Below are positions 17,822 to 26,227 of a stretch of 47,052 nt of DNA, one piece after another. This DNA comes from an uncultured Eubacteriales bacterium (GTDB lineage Bacteria > Bacillota > Clostridia > Christensenellales > Aristaeellaceae): assembly GCA_902790525.1 (NCBI GenBank), contig CADASI010000036.1, positions 1 to 47,052 of the forward strand, in the 5' to 3' direction. Every line of letters begins with the position of its first letter. The first letter of the stretch is position 1. The notes under the pieces are model-generated. The model did no database searches. It was not told where the DNA came from and was given only the letters and a program-made list of their open reading frames with translations. The position numbers and the translations under genes are program-made.

Positions 17822-18286
17822 CTACAATTCCAGTAATGCGGGGATGACGCGCGTCCCGTCCAGCGTGAGCACCGCGTAGCGCCCGCGCATCAGCGCGCCG
17901 GGGTTGAGCATCAGCACCTTGCCCACGTATTCCGCGGCGGCCTCGTGGGTGTGGCCGTAGAGCGCGATGTCCGCGCCGTGCTCCTCAGCGTAATAGGAGA
18001 GCTGATCGAGCCCCCACTTCACGTCGTGCAGGTGCCCGTGGCAGGCCAGTATGCGGTGCCCCTCGTAGCTTGCGAACACCTCCCGGCCCACCTTGGAGAA
18101 CATGTCGCAGTTGCCCGCCACGAACTGGAGCGGCATCTTCAGCCGCCGGGACAGCCAGCGCGCCTCGCTCTCGCCGTCGCCCAGGTGGAATACCGCGTCG
18201 AACTTCTCCCGGTTGGCGACGTCCAGGAAGCGCTCCGTCCAGAACCTGCTCTGGTGGGTGTCGGAGATGACGCCCAGCCTAACCAT
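17822..18286 (-). CDS. YfcE/YsnB-type metallophosphoesterase
   Basis: A 154-residue calcineurin-like phosphoesterase. Metal-binding motifs appear in order: GVISDTHQ, HLGDGE, AGNCD, ACHGH and YGHTHEA. The start at 18286 follows GGAGG by six bases and overlaps the end of the upstream fused gene by eight bases. In Bacillus the equivalent ysnB follows rph and ysnA (rdgB), so the synteny supports the call. Members cleave phosphodiesters in vitro; the physiological substrate is unknown. Confidence 0.9.
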   Translation of the reverse strand: MVRLGVISDTHQSRFWTERFLDVANREKFDAVFHLGDGESEARWLSRRLKMPLQFVAGNCDMFSKVGREVFASYEGHRILACHGHLHDVKWGLDQLSYYAEEHGADIALYGHTHEAAAEYVGKVLMLNPGALMRGRYAVLTLDGTRVIPALLEL

Positions 18287-19505
18287 TTTCGGCCTCCAGC
18301 CTCTCGAGCACCATCCGCGCGGCGCGGGCGCGGTGGGACACGCCGTTCTTGGCCTCGGGCGACGCCTCGGCGAAGGTGACGCCCAGATCGTCGGACAAAA
18401 ACAGCGGGTCGTAGCCGAAGCCGCCGTCGCCGCGGTATTCGTCGATGATCTGTCCGTCGCACCGCCCGTAGACCACGATGTCCTCATGCCCGGGCCGGCA
18501 CAGCGCCAGCGCCGCGCCGTAGTGGGCCCTGTGGGGCTTCGGCTTGTCGGCCAGCTCCTTCAACAGCAGCTGGTTGTTGGCCTCGTCGTCGCCGTGGACG
18601 CCGCAGTAGCGCGCGGAGTGCACGCCGGGACGGCCGTCCAGCTGGTCCACGCACAGCCCGGAATCGTCCGCCAGCGTGGCGCAGTGGCAGAGGTCCATCA
18701 GCGCGTGGGCCTTGATGAGGGCGTTCGCCTCGAAGGTCTCGCCGTTCTCCTCCACGTCGATCTCGATGCCCGTCTCCCGCATGGAGACCACGTCGAAGCG
18801 GTCCCCCAGTATCTGCCTGAACTCCCGGAGCTTGCCGAAGTTGTTGCTGGCGATCACCAGCCGGGGCTTCTGGCATATCACCTGCGCCCGCTCGCCCAGC
18901 GCCGTCCGCTGGGCCTCCATGAGCTCCAGGCAGCCCTTTTCGCCCAGAGAGAGCAGCTTATCCAGCTCCCCGCGGGTGTAGCAGCGGCCCTCGCCGGTGC
19001 CCTGCACCTCCACGAAGCCCAGTTCGCCCTTGCCGTCGCGGGTCATGACGATGTTCATGTCCACCTGGGCGTGGCTGTCCTGCGCGTACTCCAGATCGAG
19101 CGTGCACACGTCGTCGATCACCCCGGCGGACACCGCCGCCACCTGCCGTATGATGGGCGAATCGACCAGCCTGCCCTCCTGCATGAGCCTGTCCACGGCG
19201 ATGCACAGCGCGACGAACGCGCCGGTGATGGAGGCGGTGCGGGTGCCGCCGTCGGCCTGTATGACGTCGCAGTCGATGTAGACCGTGCGCTCCCCGAGCC
19301 GCGTGAGGTCGCACGCCGCGCGCAGGGAGCGCCCGATGAGCCGCTGGATCTCCACGCTGCGGCCGTCCTTCTTGACGCCGTCCCGCGGCTTGCGCACGCG
19401 GGTTCTGCCGCATGAGATCAGCGCCGACCCCGCCGCCATCTCCGTATAGTCCGGCACGATGCGCACCATGCGCAGCGCGTCGCAAGCCCTCTCGATCGTA
19501 TCCAT
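18279..19505 (-). CDS. rph-rdgB: RNase PH (internally deleted) fused to RdgB/HAM1 dITP/XTP pyrophosphatase
   Basis: A 408-residue fusion. Residues 1-208 are RNase PH (3' trimming of tRNA with phosphate) and 214-408 are RdgB, which hydrolyses dITP and XTP. RdgB looks intact: SNNFGKL (220-226), ADDSGLCVD, GGFGYDPLF, HRARA. In RNase PH, IDCDVIQADGGTRTASITGA and the DxxxxD-type residues of DSHAQVDMNIVM are present. However, after ISCGRTRV (residue 37) the sequence jumps to RKPRDGVKKDGRSVEIQRL. About 35-40 residues normally found there (the ICTA strand, GWVTAEY and the phosphate-binding Arg region) are absent, with no frameshift. RNase PH activity is therefore doubtful. It lies between gerM and the YfcE-like gene. 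Confidence 0.88.
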   Translation of the reverse strand: MDTIERACDALRMVRIVPDYTEMAAGSALISCGRTRVRKPRDGVKKDGRSVEIQRLIGRSLRAACDLTRLGERTVYIDCDVIQADGGTRTASITGAFVALCIAVDRLMQEGRLVDSPIIRQVAAVSAGVIDDVCTLDLEYAQDSHAQVDMNIVMTRDGKGELGFVEVQGTGEGRCYTRGELDKLLSLGEKGCLELMEAQRTALGERAQVICQKPRLVIASNNFGKLREFRQILGDRFDVVSMRETGIEIDVEENGETFEANALIKAHALMDLCHCATLADDSGLCVDQLDGRPGVHSARYCGVHGDDEANNQLLLKELADKPKPHRAHYGAALALCRPGHEDIVVYGRCDGQIIDEYRGDGGFGYDPLFLSDDLGVTFAEASPEAKNGVSHRARAARMVLERLEAENG

Positions 19506-19540
19506 GGGGTATCATTCCTTCCGTATTGCTTTGGGGATCG

Positions 19541-20674
19541 TCAATCAATCTCAAATATCGCGTTCGACTGGGTCTGTATGGCCTCGTAGTAGATCGAGTC
19601 GGCGATGTTCATGAAGCTCGGCACGCCCAGCTCGCCCTGGGCGGCGTCGTAGGGCTGGCCGTCCACATACAATTCCACCGACTTCACGCCGTCGAACTGC
19701 GTGCAGGTCAGCACCAGCGCCTTGAGCGCCAGCCGGCCGCCGTCGGAGTTCTGCACGAGGTTTACAAACTCCCCGGTGAAGTTGAGCTTCGCCACGCCGT
19801 CCTCCACCTTCACGTCGATGAGCCCGCAGCCCGCCGGGACCACGCTCTCCAGCATCTCGTCCCCGGTGGGACCCTTGGCCAGCTCCAGCACGGCGGTGTT
19901 GATGTCGGACTTGCCCTCCACCATGCGGGTCACGGGCACGATCACCGCCCCGGAATCCGCCGGGAAGTACAGCATCACGGGGTTGGCGTCGGTCACGCTC
20001 ATGGTGGGCTCCATGGACTCCACGTTGATGTCGCCCCGGGTGAAGGTCTTAGACACGTCGGTGCCATGGGTCAGCTTCTCCCGCTTCTGCCCGCCGATCA
20101 AAAATTCCACCCGGTCCACGGTGTCGAACTCGGTCAGCGTCTGCACGACGGCGTCGATCATGTTGCTCTCCGCGGCGGCGTCGGCCATGTCCAGCACCTC
20201 GCGGCCCAGGTCGATGCGCGCCAGCCCGCCGGAGATGTCCAGGTCGATGGAGGTGTTCTCAGGCAGCACCGTGCGAAGCCCCAGCCGCGCGGCCTGCATG
20301 TCGTTGTCCGGCGACTGCACCATCATCGACAGCGTGGCCTTGGCGATGCCGTCCGCCAGCGGCACCGAGCACATCACCGGCACCAGATAGCCGTAGTTGT
20401 CCTGATAGTAGACGATGGTCGAGGTCTTCTTCGCCGCCTGCGCGGGCGCGGCGGTGGCCTCCGTCGTGGCCCCGACGGTCGGCGTCGCCCCCGGGGCGAC
20501 CGTCGCCCCCGTGGCCGGGGTGACCTGCGCCGCGGCGGTGGGCGTGGGCGCGGCCAGGGAAGTCGAATCCGCCGGCTTCAACCACAGCGACCACGTGCTG
20601 ACCAGCGCGATGGCGACCAGGATGAGCGCCAGCGCCAGATAGTAGACCTTGCGCTGATTCTGTGAGATATTCAT
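19541..20674 (-). CDS. gerM: GerMN-domain protein (sporulation/germination lipid-anchored type)
   Basis: A 377-residue protein: one N-terminal transmembrane segment (about residues 11-30), a Thr/Ala/Pro linker (APTPTAAAQVTPATGATVAP...), and two GerMN domains. Each has the ending pattern FTGEFVNLV / IDLGREVLD followed by a helix and a strand FDTVDRVEFLIGG / FDGVKSVELYVDG. GerM acts in spore peptidoglycan assembly in Bacillus. The start at 20674 follows AAGGAGGG; an ATG at 20695 precedes that site. It heads the gerM-rph-rdgB-ysnB order known from Bacillus. Confidence 0.88.
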   Translation of the reverse strand: MNISQNQRKVYYLALALILVAIALVSTWSLWLKPADSTSLAAPTPTAAAQVTPATGATVAPGATPTVGATTEATAAPAQAAKKTSTIVYYQDNYGYLVPVMCSVPLADGIAKATLSMMVQSPDNDMQAARLGLRTVLPENTSIDLDISGGLARIDLGREVLDMADAAAESNMIDAVVQTLTEFDTVDRVEFLIGGQKREKLTHGTDVSKTFTRGDINVESMEPTMSVTDANPVMLYFPADSGAVIVPVTRMVEGKSDINTAVLELAKGPTGDEMLESVVPAGCGLIDVKVEDGVAKLNFTGEFVNLVQNSDGGRLALKALVLTCTQFDGVKSVELYVDGQPYDAAQGELGVPSFMNIADSIYYEAIQTQSNAIFEID

Positions 20675-20763
20675 CCGGAACCCTCCTTGTGACATGCGTT
20701 TCGATTCAATCTATTCCGCTGCACCGGAAGGTATGCGCGATTTGCCAAGCCGTGTTTACTGCT

Positions 20764-20792
20764 ATTTTATCACAGATATTGCGGTTGCGCAA
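20764..20792 (-). promoter_or_regulatory. gerM promoter, overlapping the divergent rqcH promoter
   Basis: TTGCGC (20787-20792) and TAAAAT (20764-20769) on the minus strand with a 17-base spacer. The -35 shares the palindrome TTGCGCAA with the plus-strand promoter. Confidence 0.65.
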
Positions 20793-20813
20793 TCCATCAA
20801 CATGCGCTATAAT
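20785..20813 (+). promoter_or_regulatory. rqcH promoter
   Basis: TTGCGC (20785-20790), 17-base spacer, TATAAT (20808-20813), 33 bases before the rqcH ATG. Confidence 0.75.
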
Positions 20814-20846
20814 GTTGATATCTGTGAAATCGGAGGATGTTGAGCC

Positions 20847-22571
20847 ATGCCCATGGACGGACTGACGCTGGGCCTGATCGCCCGGGAGCTGAACGGCGCG
20901 CTGGTCGGGGGACGCATCGCGAAGGTGGTACAGCCGGAGCGGGACGAGATCATACTGACCGTCCGAAGCGACGGCGAGAACCGCCAGCTCTTGTTGTCCG
21001 CCACCGCCAACTGCGCCCGGGCGCACCTGACCCGCGTCAAGAAGAACAACCCGCTGGAGCCGCCGGCGCTTTGCATGCTGATGCGCAAGCACATCGTCGG
21101 GGGCCGGGTGGCGTCGATTCGGCAGGTTCTTGCCGACCGCATCCTCGAAATCGAGATCGAGCACCGCGACGAGCTGGGCGACCCCGCCCGCAAGAAACTG
21201 ATCTGCGAGTTCATGGGCAAGCATTCCAACCTGATCTTCGTGGACGAGGGCGGCAGGATCATCGACAGCGCCCGCCGGGTCAACGACCAGATCTCGTCGG
21301 TGCGCGAGGTGCTGCCGGGGCTTCGCTACGAGCTGCCCCCCGCCCACGGCAAGCTGAACTACGATTCTGTGACCGCCGACGCCCTCTACGACGCCATGGC
21401 GGGCATGAACGGCAGGCTGCACAAACTGATCGCGCAGACCGTCAGCGGCATGTCCACCCAGACCGCGCGGGAGCTGGCCTTCCGCGCCGCGGGCAGCGAG
21501 GAGGCGCACTCGGACGAGATCGATCTGCGCGCCTGCTGTCAAAGCATCGCCGACAACCTCAGGGCCATCCCCGGGCACGTCGCCCCGGCGGTGCTGCTGG
21601 ACGACGACGGCGCGCCGCTGGACATCGTGGCCTTCGAGTACCGAAGCCGCGCCCACCTGCGCGCGGAGCGCTACCCCACCATCTCCGAGGCGGCGGACGC
21701 CTTCTACCGCACGCGGGACATGAACGAGCGCATCCAGCAAAAGAGCGCCGCCATCCACCGCACCCTCAAGAAGAACATCGAGCGACTGGAGCGCAAGCTG
21801 GCGCTGCAGCGGGAGGCGCTGCTGGGCAGCGAGCGCATGGAGGAGTACCGCTTAAAGGGCGAGCTGCTGACCGCCAACCTGCACCTGGCGCAGAAGGGCA
21901 TGAAGTCCGTGGACCTTCCGAATTATTACGAGCCGGACATGCCGCAGCTGACCGTCGAGCTGGACGAGAAGCTCTCTCCCGGCCAGAACGCCCAGAAGTA
22001 CTTCAAGCTCTACCAGAAGGCCCGAAACGCCAAGACGCTGGCGGCGGAGCAGATCGAGAAGACCTCCGCGGAGCTCAACTACCTGGAGGGGCAGATGGAC
22101 AACCTGTCCAAGTGCCGGGAGGAATCGGAGCTTTATGAGCTTCGGCAGGAGCTGGAGAAGTTCGGCTACGTGAAGCCCAACCGGAGCCGCCGCCAGATGA
22201 AGCAGCTGCCGCCCTCGAAGCCCATGAAGTTCACCGCCCCCTCGGGCCGCGTGGTGCTGGTGGGCAAGAACAACCTGCAAAACGACAAGCTGACCTTCAC
22301 CGCCCAGCCCGACGAGGTGTGGCTGCACGCCAAGGACATGCCCGGCTCCCACGTGATCATCGTCGATCCGAACCCGGACGACGCCACCATCGGCTGGGCC
22401 GCACGGCTGGCGGCAGCGTACTCGAAGGGCGGCGCGTCCTCCCGGGTTCCGGTGGACTACACCCTGAGGCGCTACGTCAAAAAGCCCGGCGGCGCGAAGC
22501 CGGGGTTCGTGATCTACACCCACCAGCGCACGCTGTCGGTGGAACCCTTGAAGATCGAGCCGGACAGATAG
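20847..22571 (+). CDS. rqcH: Ribosome quality control protein RqcH (NFACT family)
   Basis: Binds stalled 50S subunits carrying peptidyl-tRNA and recruits tRNA-Ala to add alanine tails. The 574-residue protein has the NFACT-N domain starting MPMDGLTLGLIARELNGAL, with the conserved Asp97-Arg98 pair (LADRIL) required for tRNA binding in studied homologues. A long coiled coil follows (about residues 285-440), then the NFACT-R domain with VLVGKNNLQNDKLTF, WLHAKDMPGSHVII and the basic C-terminal YVKKPGGAKPGFVIY. The first ATG was chosen over the one six bases later since homologues begin MPxDG. It has its own promoter. Confidence 0.95.
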   Translation: MPMDGLTLGLIARELNGALVGGRIAKVVQPERDEIILTVRSDGENRQLLLSATANCARAHLTRVKKNNPLEPPALCMLMRKHIVGGRVASIRQVLADRILEIEIEHRDELGDPARKKLICEFMGKHSNLIFVDEGGRIIDSARRVNDQISSVREVLPGLRYELPPAHGKLNYDSVTADALYDAMAGMNGRLHKLIAQTVSGMSTQTARELAFRAAGSEEAHSDEIDLRACCQSIADNLRAIPGHVAPAVLLDDDGAPLDIVAFEYRSRAHLRAERYPTISEAADAFYRTRDMNERIQQKSAAIHRTLKKNIERLERKLALQREALLGSERMEEYRLKGELLTANLHLAQKGMKSVDLPNYYEPDMPQLTVELDEKLSPGQNAQKYFKLYQKARNAKTLAAEQIEKTSAELNYLEGQMDNLSKCREESELYELRQELEKFGYVKPNRSRRQMKQLPPSKPMKFTAPSGRVVLVGKNNLQNDKLTFTAQPDEVWLHAKDMPGSHVIIVDPNPDDATIGWAARLAAAYSKGGASSRVPVDYTLRRYVKKPGGAKPGFVIYTHQRTLSVEPLKIEPDR

Positions 22572-22587
22572 AAGGGAGATGGGAGCC

Positions 22588-23073
22588 GTGGCCCCCGGAT
22601 TTCAGGAAATCAACGCCTTTGCGCCCGTGCCCTGGGAGCAGATCCCGGACCTCGGGCTGTACATGGACCAGGTCATCACCTTCATCGGGCGCATCTACCA
22701 GCCCCTCTACGGCGCGGACATGAAGAAATACCTGTCCCCCGCCATGATCAACAACTACGTCAAGAGCCGCCTGATCCCCCGCCCGGCGGGCAAGAAGTAC
22801 AGCCGGGAGCAGATCGCGCTGCTGATCATGATCGTGGCCTTAAAGCAGGTGTCCGCCATGGAGGAGATCCGCGCGATGCTGGCCCTGCGGGAGGGCCAGA
22901 CGGTGGAGGCGCTCTACGCCGCCTTCTGCCGGCGGTTCAGCGAGGTGATCCACTCGCTGCGCGTCGATGACGCCGATCCCCTCGATGCCGCGCTGGATTT
23001 CGCCATACTGGCCTCCGGCTTCCGCGCGGGCTGCGTGGCGGCGCTGAGCGGAGAGGTGGAGGCGGAGGATTGA
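22588..23073 (+). CDS. DUF1836 domain protein
   Basis: A 161-residue protein typical of DUF1836: WEQIPDLGLYMDQVITFI, then YLSPAMINNYVKSRLIPRPAGKKYSREQIALLIMI and a helical tail. The region looks like a MerR-like winged helix (TsxMINNYVKxxLI), so DNA binding is plausible, but no target is known. GTG at 22588 stands nine bases after AAGGGAG; the ATG at 22579 abuts that same site, so the GTG is preferred, with limited certainty. It follows rqcH by 16 bp. Confidence 0.8.
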   Translation: MAPGFQEINAFAPVPWEQIPDLGLYMDQVITFIGRIYQPLYGADMKKYLSPAMINNYVKSRLIPRPAGKKYSREQIALLIMIVALKQVSAMEEIRAMLALREGQTVEALYAAFCRRFSEVIHSLRVDDADPLDAALDFAILASGFRAGCVAALSGEVEAED

Positions 23074-23076
23074 TCA

Positions 23077-23124
23077 ATGACAAGGCGGGCTGAATCCCTT
23101 TTGGGATTCGGCCCGCCTTGTCAT
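23077..23124 (+). terminator. Large hairpin after the rqcH-DUF1836 run
   Basis: ATGACAAGGCGGGC-TGAATCCC and its complement flank TTTT, giving a stem of about 22 bp with one mismatch. There is no T-run behind it (GTTTCG), so it may stabilise or terminate weakly. It separates this run from dacF. Confidence 0.6.
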
Positions 23125-23181
23125 GTTTCGCGTCCGCGCTGCTTACAATTACGTCAGATCAATCGCAATGCGGAGGCGGGT

Positions 23182-24291
23182 ATGAGGCGAATTGCGTTAT
23201 TACTGATACTGATGCTGATGATGCCGGGGGCGTCGGCCTCGGAGGCGCTGACGGTGGCCGCGAAGGGCGCGGTGCTGATCGACGCCGCCAGCGGGCGGGT
23301 GCTGTTCAGTCAGAACGCCGACGCCCAGTATCCCATGGCCTCCACCACCAAGGTGATGACCACGCTGCTGGCGCTGGAGAACGCGGCGCTGGACGAGACC
23401 GTCACCGCGGGCAAAAACGCCGCCGGGGTGACGGGCACGTCGCTGTACCTGTCCGAGGGCGAAAAGCTGTCCATGGAGCACATGCTCTACGGCCTGATGC
23501 TCAGAAGCGGCAACGACGCCGCGGTGGCGGTGGCGGAGCACATCGCGGGCAGCGTGCCCGCATTCGCCGACATGATGAACGCCCGGGCCGCCGCGCTGAA
23601 CGCCGACGCCCACTTCGTCAACCCCCACGGCCTGGACGCCGACGGCCACAAAACCTCGGCGCTGGGGCTGGCGCGCATCATGCGGGAGGCCATGAAGAAC
23701 GAGACCTTCCGCACCATCACCGGTACGAAGCGCAAGGTGATCCCCTGGGTGGGCAACGAGTACAGCCGGGTGCTGGAGAACAAGAACCGGCTATTGACCA
23801 CCTACGAGGGCGCCACCGGCGGCAAGACCGGCTATACGGGCAAGGCGGGGCGCTGCCTGGTGTTCTCGGCGAAGCGGGACGGGCTGGAACTGATCGGCGC
23901 GCTGCTCAACTGTCCCACCTGGTTCGACACCGCCGAAGCCATGCTGGACTACGGCTTCGACAACTTCCGGCAGGAGCAGGCCTACGCCCCCGGCGAGGTG
24001 GTGCGGGCGCTGCCGGTGCTCAACGGCGCGAAGCGGACGGTTGACGTGGCCGCGGCGGAGGGGCTGTCCGGCGCGGTGCGCATCGGCGCGCCGGTGGACG
24101 TGACGATCACCCTGCCCGACCAGGCCGAGGCCCCGGTGCGCGCCGGGGACATCCTCGGCACCGCCGCCATCAAAAGCGACGGCGTCGTGATCGCCCAGTG
24201 CGATCTCGTCGCCGTCGACACCGTGGAAAAGCCCGACATCCGTCAGGCCTTCAAGCGCCTGCTTCGGAACTGGACCCTGCTGTTTCGGTGA
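23182..24291 (+). CDS. dacF: D-alanyl-D-alanine carboxypeptidase (DacF/DacA type)
   Basis: Penicillin-binding serine carboxypeptidase that trims the last D-Ala from peptidoglycan pentapeptides outside the membrane. 369 residues with signal peptide 1-20 (cleavage after SAS or ASA). SxxK is S54-T-T-K57, SGN is 109-111 and KTG is 215-217. A C-terminal beta domain (about 280-350) is followed by a membrane-binding amphipathic end (RQAFKRLLRNWTLLFR). The start at 23182 follows GGAGGCGGGT. DacF-type assignment (sporulation) rests on overall type only; DacA is the alternative. Its last 41 bases overlap the convergent WG-repeat gene. Confidence 0.92.
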   Translation: MRRIALLLILMLMMPGASASEALTVAAKGAVLIDAASGRVLFSQNADAQYPMASTTKVMTTLLALENAALDETVTAGKNAAGVTGTSLYLSEGEKLSMEHMLYGLMLRSGNDAAVAVAEHIAGSVPAFADMMNARAAALNADAHFVNPHGLDADGHKTSALGLARIMREAMKNETFRTITGTKRKVIPWVGNEYSRVLENKNRLLTTYEGATGGKTGYTGKAGRCLVFSAKRDGLELIGALLNCPTWFDTAEAMLDYGFDNFRQEQAYAPGEVVRALPVLNGAKRTVDVAAAEGLSGAVRIGAPVDVTITLPDQAEAPVRAGDILGTAAIKSDGVVIAQCDLVAVDTVEKPDIRQAFKRLLRNWTLLFR

Positions 24292-25555
24292 CGGGCCACG
24301 TCCGCAGGGCGTTGCCCTCCAGATCGGCGAAGATCACCGCGTCCTCGCGCACCAGCACCATCCGGTCGTCCCCCGCCCCCAGTATTTCGACGTACTCCGC
24401 GCTCAGTATCCCGCGCCCGTCCGCGGCGATCACGCCCCAGCGGGCGTTCTCATAGTCCCAGTCCGTCCGGGAGAGGGCGTACTCGGACGGCTTTTGATCA
24501 AAGGTCATGAAGGCGTAGCGCCCGCCGCACAGCGGGAGCAGGTATTGATACGCACCCGTGGTGGCGCTGCCGTCGGGGTTCATCACATGCTGGCACGCCT
24601 CGCCCCATTCCCCCTCCGACACGATCACCTGGCCGTCCAGTCCCGGGGCGAACAGCGTCCCGGCGGGGGCCTCTTTAACGCAGGTCCCCCCGGCGTCATA
24701 GAGATACGTCGTATCCCCGGAGCGTATCGCTGTGTAAGAACCGCAGACCTCAACGGCGTCGGCCCTCTGCGGCGATGTAAAGCGCATTTCGGAGCCGTCG
24801 GCGGCATAGACGTCCACCCGGCCCTCCGCGTCCAGGCCGACGACGATGCCCTCGCCCCGCCGCATCCACGTATAGCTCGGCGGCACGACGATCTTGCCCT
24901 CCGGGTCGATGAGCCCCATGTCGACGCCGTCGGAAACGATGGCGAGCCCCTCCGAAAACGGGCCCGCGTAGCGCCACTGCGGGGGGATGACCTGCCGAGC
25001 GCGCGCGTCCACGTAGCCGTACTGGCCGTCCGAGAGCATGAAGGGCATGCGGCCGTCGTGAAATGCGCTCAGGCCGTTGGCCGTGAAGCTGCCGGTGGCG
25101 AGGCGCGCGCCGTCGGGGGTGAGGCAGATCATCTCGTCCGGCAGGTCGTCGTAGAGGTCCCCCGCCAGCGCCAGGAAGGTCCCGTCGCCCGCGTAGGTGA
25201 GCTGGGCCCACTCCGGCGCTATGAGCGCCCTGCCACCAAAATCCATCGCGCCGTAGAGGCCGTTCTGCCGGTACAGCACCGCATCCCCCACGGCCTGAAG
25301 CATGTCGTAGCGCTCGGCGTTCACGGGATTCCCGATGGCGTCGAACAGGCCGTAGCTGCCCGCGGTCCCCACGGCGTAGAGGGCGTCGGCGCTGACGGCG
25401 AACAGGCTGTCCGCCGCACGGTCGCAGAGTATCTCCGCGCCGTCACGGTCCACCAGCGCGGCCACGCCCGCCGCCTGCACGGCGTAGAGGCCCTGGGCCT
25501 GCACGCCCGTCATGAGCATAAGCGCCAGCATCACAGCGGCGATCCTTCCGGCCAT
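24251..25555 (-). CDS. Secreted WG-repeat protein
   Basis: A 434-residue protein with signal peptide 1-20 (AVMLALMLMTGVQA). The rest consists of repeated beta-hairpin units with patterns such as GLYGAMDFGGRALIAPEWAQL, GQYGYVDARARQVIPPQWRY, MGLIDPEGKIVVPPSYTW and RWGVIAADGRGILSAEYVEI, which are WG (KWG) repeats. Such proteins are likely beta-propeller- or solenoid-like binding modules at the cell surface; the ligand is unknown. The C-terminal end is Ser/Ala-rich. It converges on dacF with a 41-bp overlap. Confidence 0.82.
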   Translation of the reverse strand: MAGRIAAVMLALMLMTGVQAQGLYAVQAAGVAALVDRDGAEILCDRAADSLFAVSADALYAVGTAGSYGLFDAIGNPVNAERYDMLQAVGDAVLYRQNGLYGAMDFGGRALIAPEWAQLTYAGDGTFLALAGDLYDDLPDEMICLTPDGARLATGSFTANGLSAFHDGRMPFMLSDGQYGYVDARARQVIPPQWRYAGPFSEGLAIVSDGVDMGLIDPEGKIVVPPSYTWMRRGEGIVVGLDAEGRVDVYAADGSEMRFTSPQRADAVEVCGSYTAIRSGDTTYLYDAGGTCVKEAPAGTLFAPGLDGQVIVSEGEWGEACQHVMNPDGSATTGAYQYLLPLCGGRYAFMTFDQKPSEYALSRTDWDYENARWGVIAADGRGILSAEYVEILGAGDDRMVLVREDAVIFADLEGNALRTWPVTETAGSSSEAGA

Positions 25556-25640
25556 CGCAAGCCCCCCTTTCGACGATAATCCGACGATAACCCATTATAG
25601 CATCACAAGGTAAAATGTTGGTTTATTTGACCGGCGGATA

Positions 25641-25669
25641 TAGACAAAATCATCAAAAGATGCTATAAT
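25641..25669 (+). promoter_or_regulatory. Promoter of the tRNA Arg-His-Gln-Lys cluster
   Basis: TAGACA (25641-25646), a 17-base spacer and TATAAT (25664-25669), 43 bases before the first tRNA. Confidence 0.8.
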
Positions 25670-25712
25670 TACTTACTGTCGGCGGGAACTGTTCTCCCAG
25701 ACGTCTCAGACT

Positions 25713-25789
<77 letters not shown>

Positions 25790-25794
25790 GTTAT

Positions 25795-25872
25795 GGTGGG
25801 TATAGCTCAGTTGGTTAGAGTGCCAGGTTGTGGCCCTGGAGGTCGTGGGTTCGAGCCCCACTACTCACCCCA
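25795..25872 (+). tRNA. tRNA-His (GTG)
   Basis: Anticodon loop TTGTGGC. The extra G at -1 (25795) pairs with C73 (25869), the hallmark of tRNA-His; the acceptor is GTGGGTA / TACTCAC; CCA is encoded at 25870-25872. Confidence 0.96.
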
Positions 25873-25900
25873 TTTTTTAGGATCGGCGGCCTTTTTTTAT

Positions 25901-25975
25901 TGGGGCGTAGCCAAGCGGTAAGGCACGGGACTTTGACTCCCGCATTCGCAGGTTCGACCCCTGCCGCCCCAGCCA
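25901..25975 (+). tRNA. tRNA-Gln (TTG)
   Basis: Acceptor TGGGGCG / CGCCCCA, anticodon loop CTTTGAC with TTG, discriminator G and encoded CCA. A second Gln isoacceptor (CTG) is at 36496. Confidence 0.95.
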
Positions 25976-25979
25976 ACGC

Positions 25980-26052
25980 GCTCCATTAGCTCAGTCGGTA
26001 GAGCACCTGACTTTTAATCAGGGTGTCCGGGGTTCGAATCCCCGATGGGGCA
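25980..26052 (+). tRNA. tRNA-Lys (TTT)
   Basis: Acceptor GCTCCAT / ATGGGGC, anticodon loop CTTTTAA with TTT, discriminator A. CCA is not encoded, unlike the other tRNAs here. Confidence 0.95.
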
Positions 26053-26063
26053 CTGTGAAACGT

Positions 26064-26091
26064 CCGAAAACCGTGGTTTTCGGGCTTTTTT
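26064..26091 (+). terminator. Terminator of the first tRNA cluster
   Basis: CCGAAAACC / GGTTTTCGG stem around GT, then CTTTTTT. Confidence 0.85.
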
Positions 26092-26094
26092 CAT

Positions 26095-26181
26095 AATGAT
26101 TGTCGGGGCCATCCGTTGGATGTCCCCGACCCGCGCAACCGCTCGCTCTGCTCGCCGGTTCGCTAATCATTGTACATGCAA
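26095..26181 (+). repeat. 87-bp structured repeat, copy A
   Basis: Matches the reverse complement of 36687-36773 at 86 of 87 positions. Ends AATGATT and AATCATT are complementary (the match runs on past AATCATT to CATGCAA). Inside, GTCGGGG-CATCC / GGATG-CCCCGAC is a strong hairpin, and AACCG / CGGTT a second one, giving a three-way-junction shape. It starts three bases after the tRNA terminator. Confidence 0.85.
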
Positions 26182-26183
26182 AC

Positions 26184-26214
26184 AAATGCCGCGGAGGGTC
26201 GCTCCGCGGCATTT
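26184..26214 (-). terminator. Terminator of the TRAP transporter operon
   Basis: Perfect 13-bp stem AAATGCCGCGGAG / CTCCGCGGCATTT, followed on the minus strand by a T-rich stretch (TTTGTTTG). Confidence 0.85.
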
Positions 26215-26227
26215 GGTTTATAAAGGA

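Noticed and set aside
26018-26212. Short frames at 26018-26212 (-) and 36503-36787 (+) encoding the same peptide (ACTMISEPASRASGCAGRG)
   Set aside because: The peptide is only the translation of the 87-bp repeat and flanking tRNA sequence; no ribosome binding site and no conservation as protein is evident.
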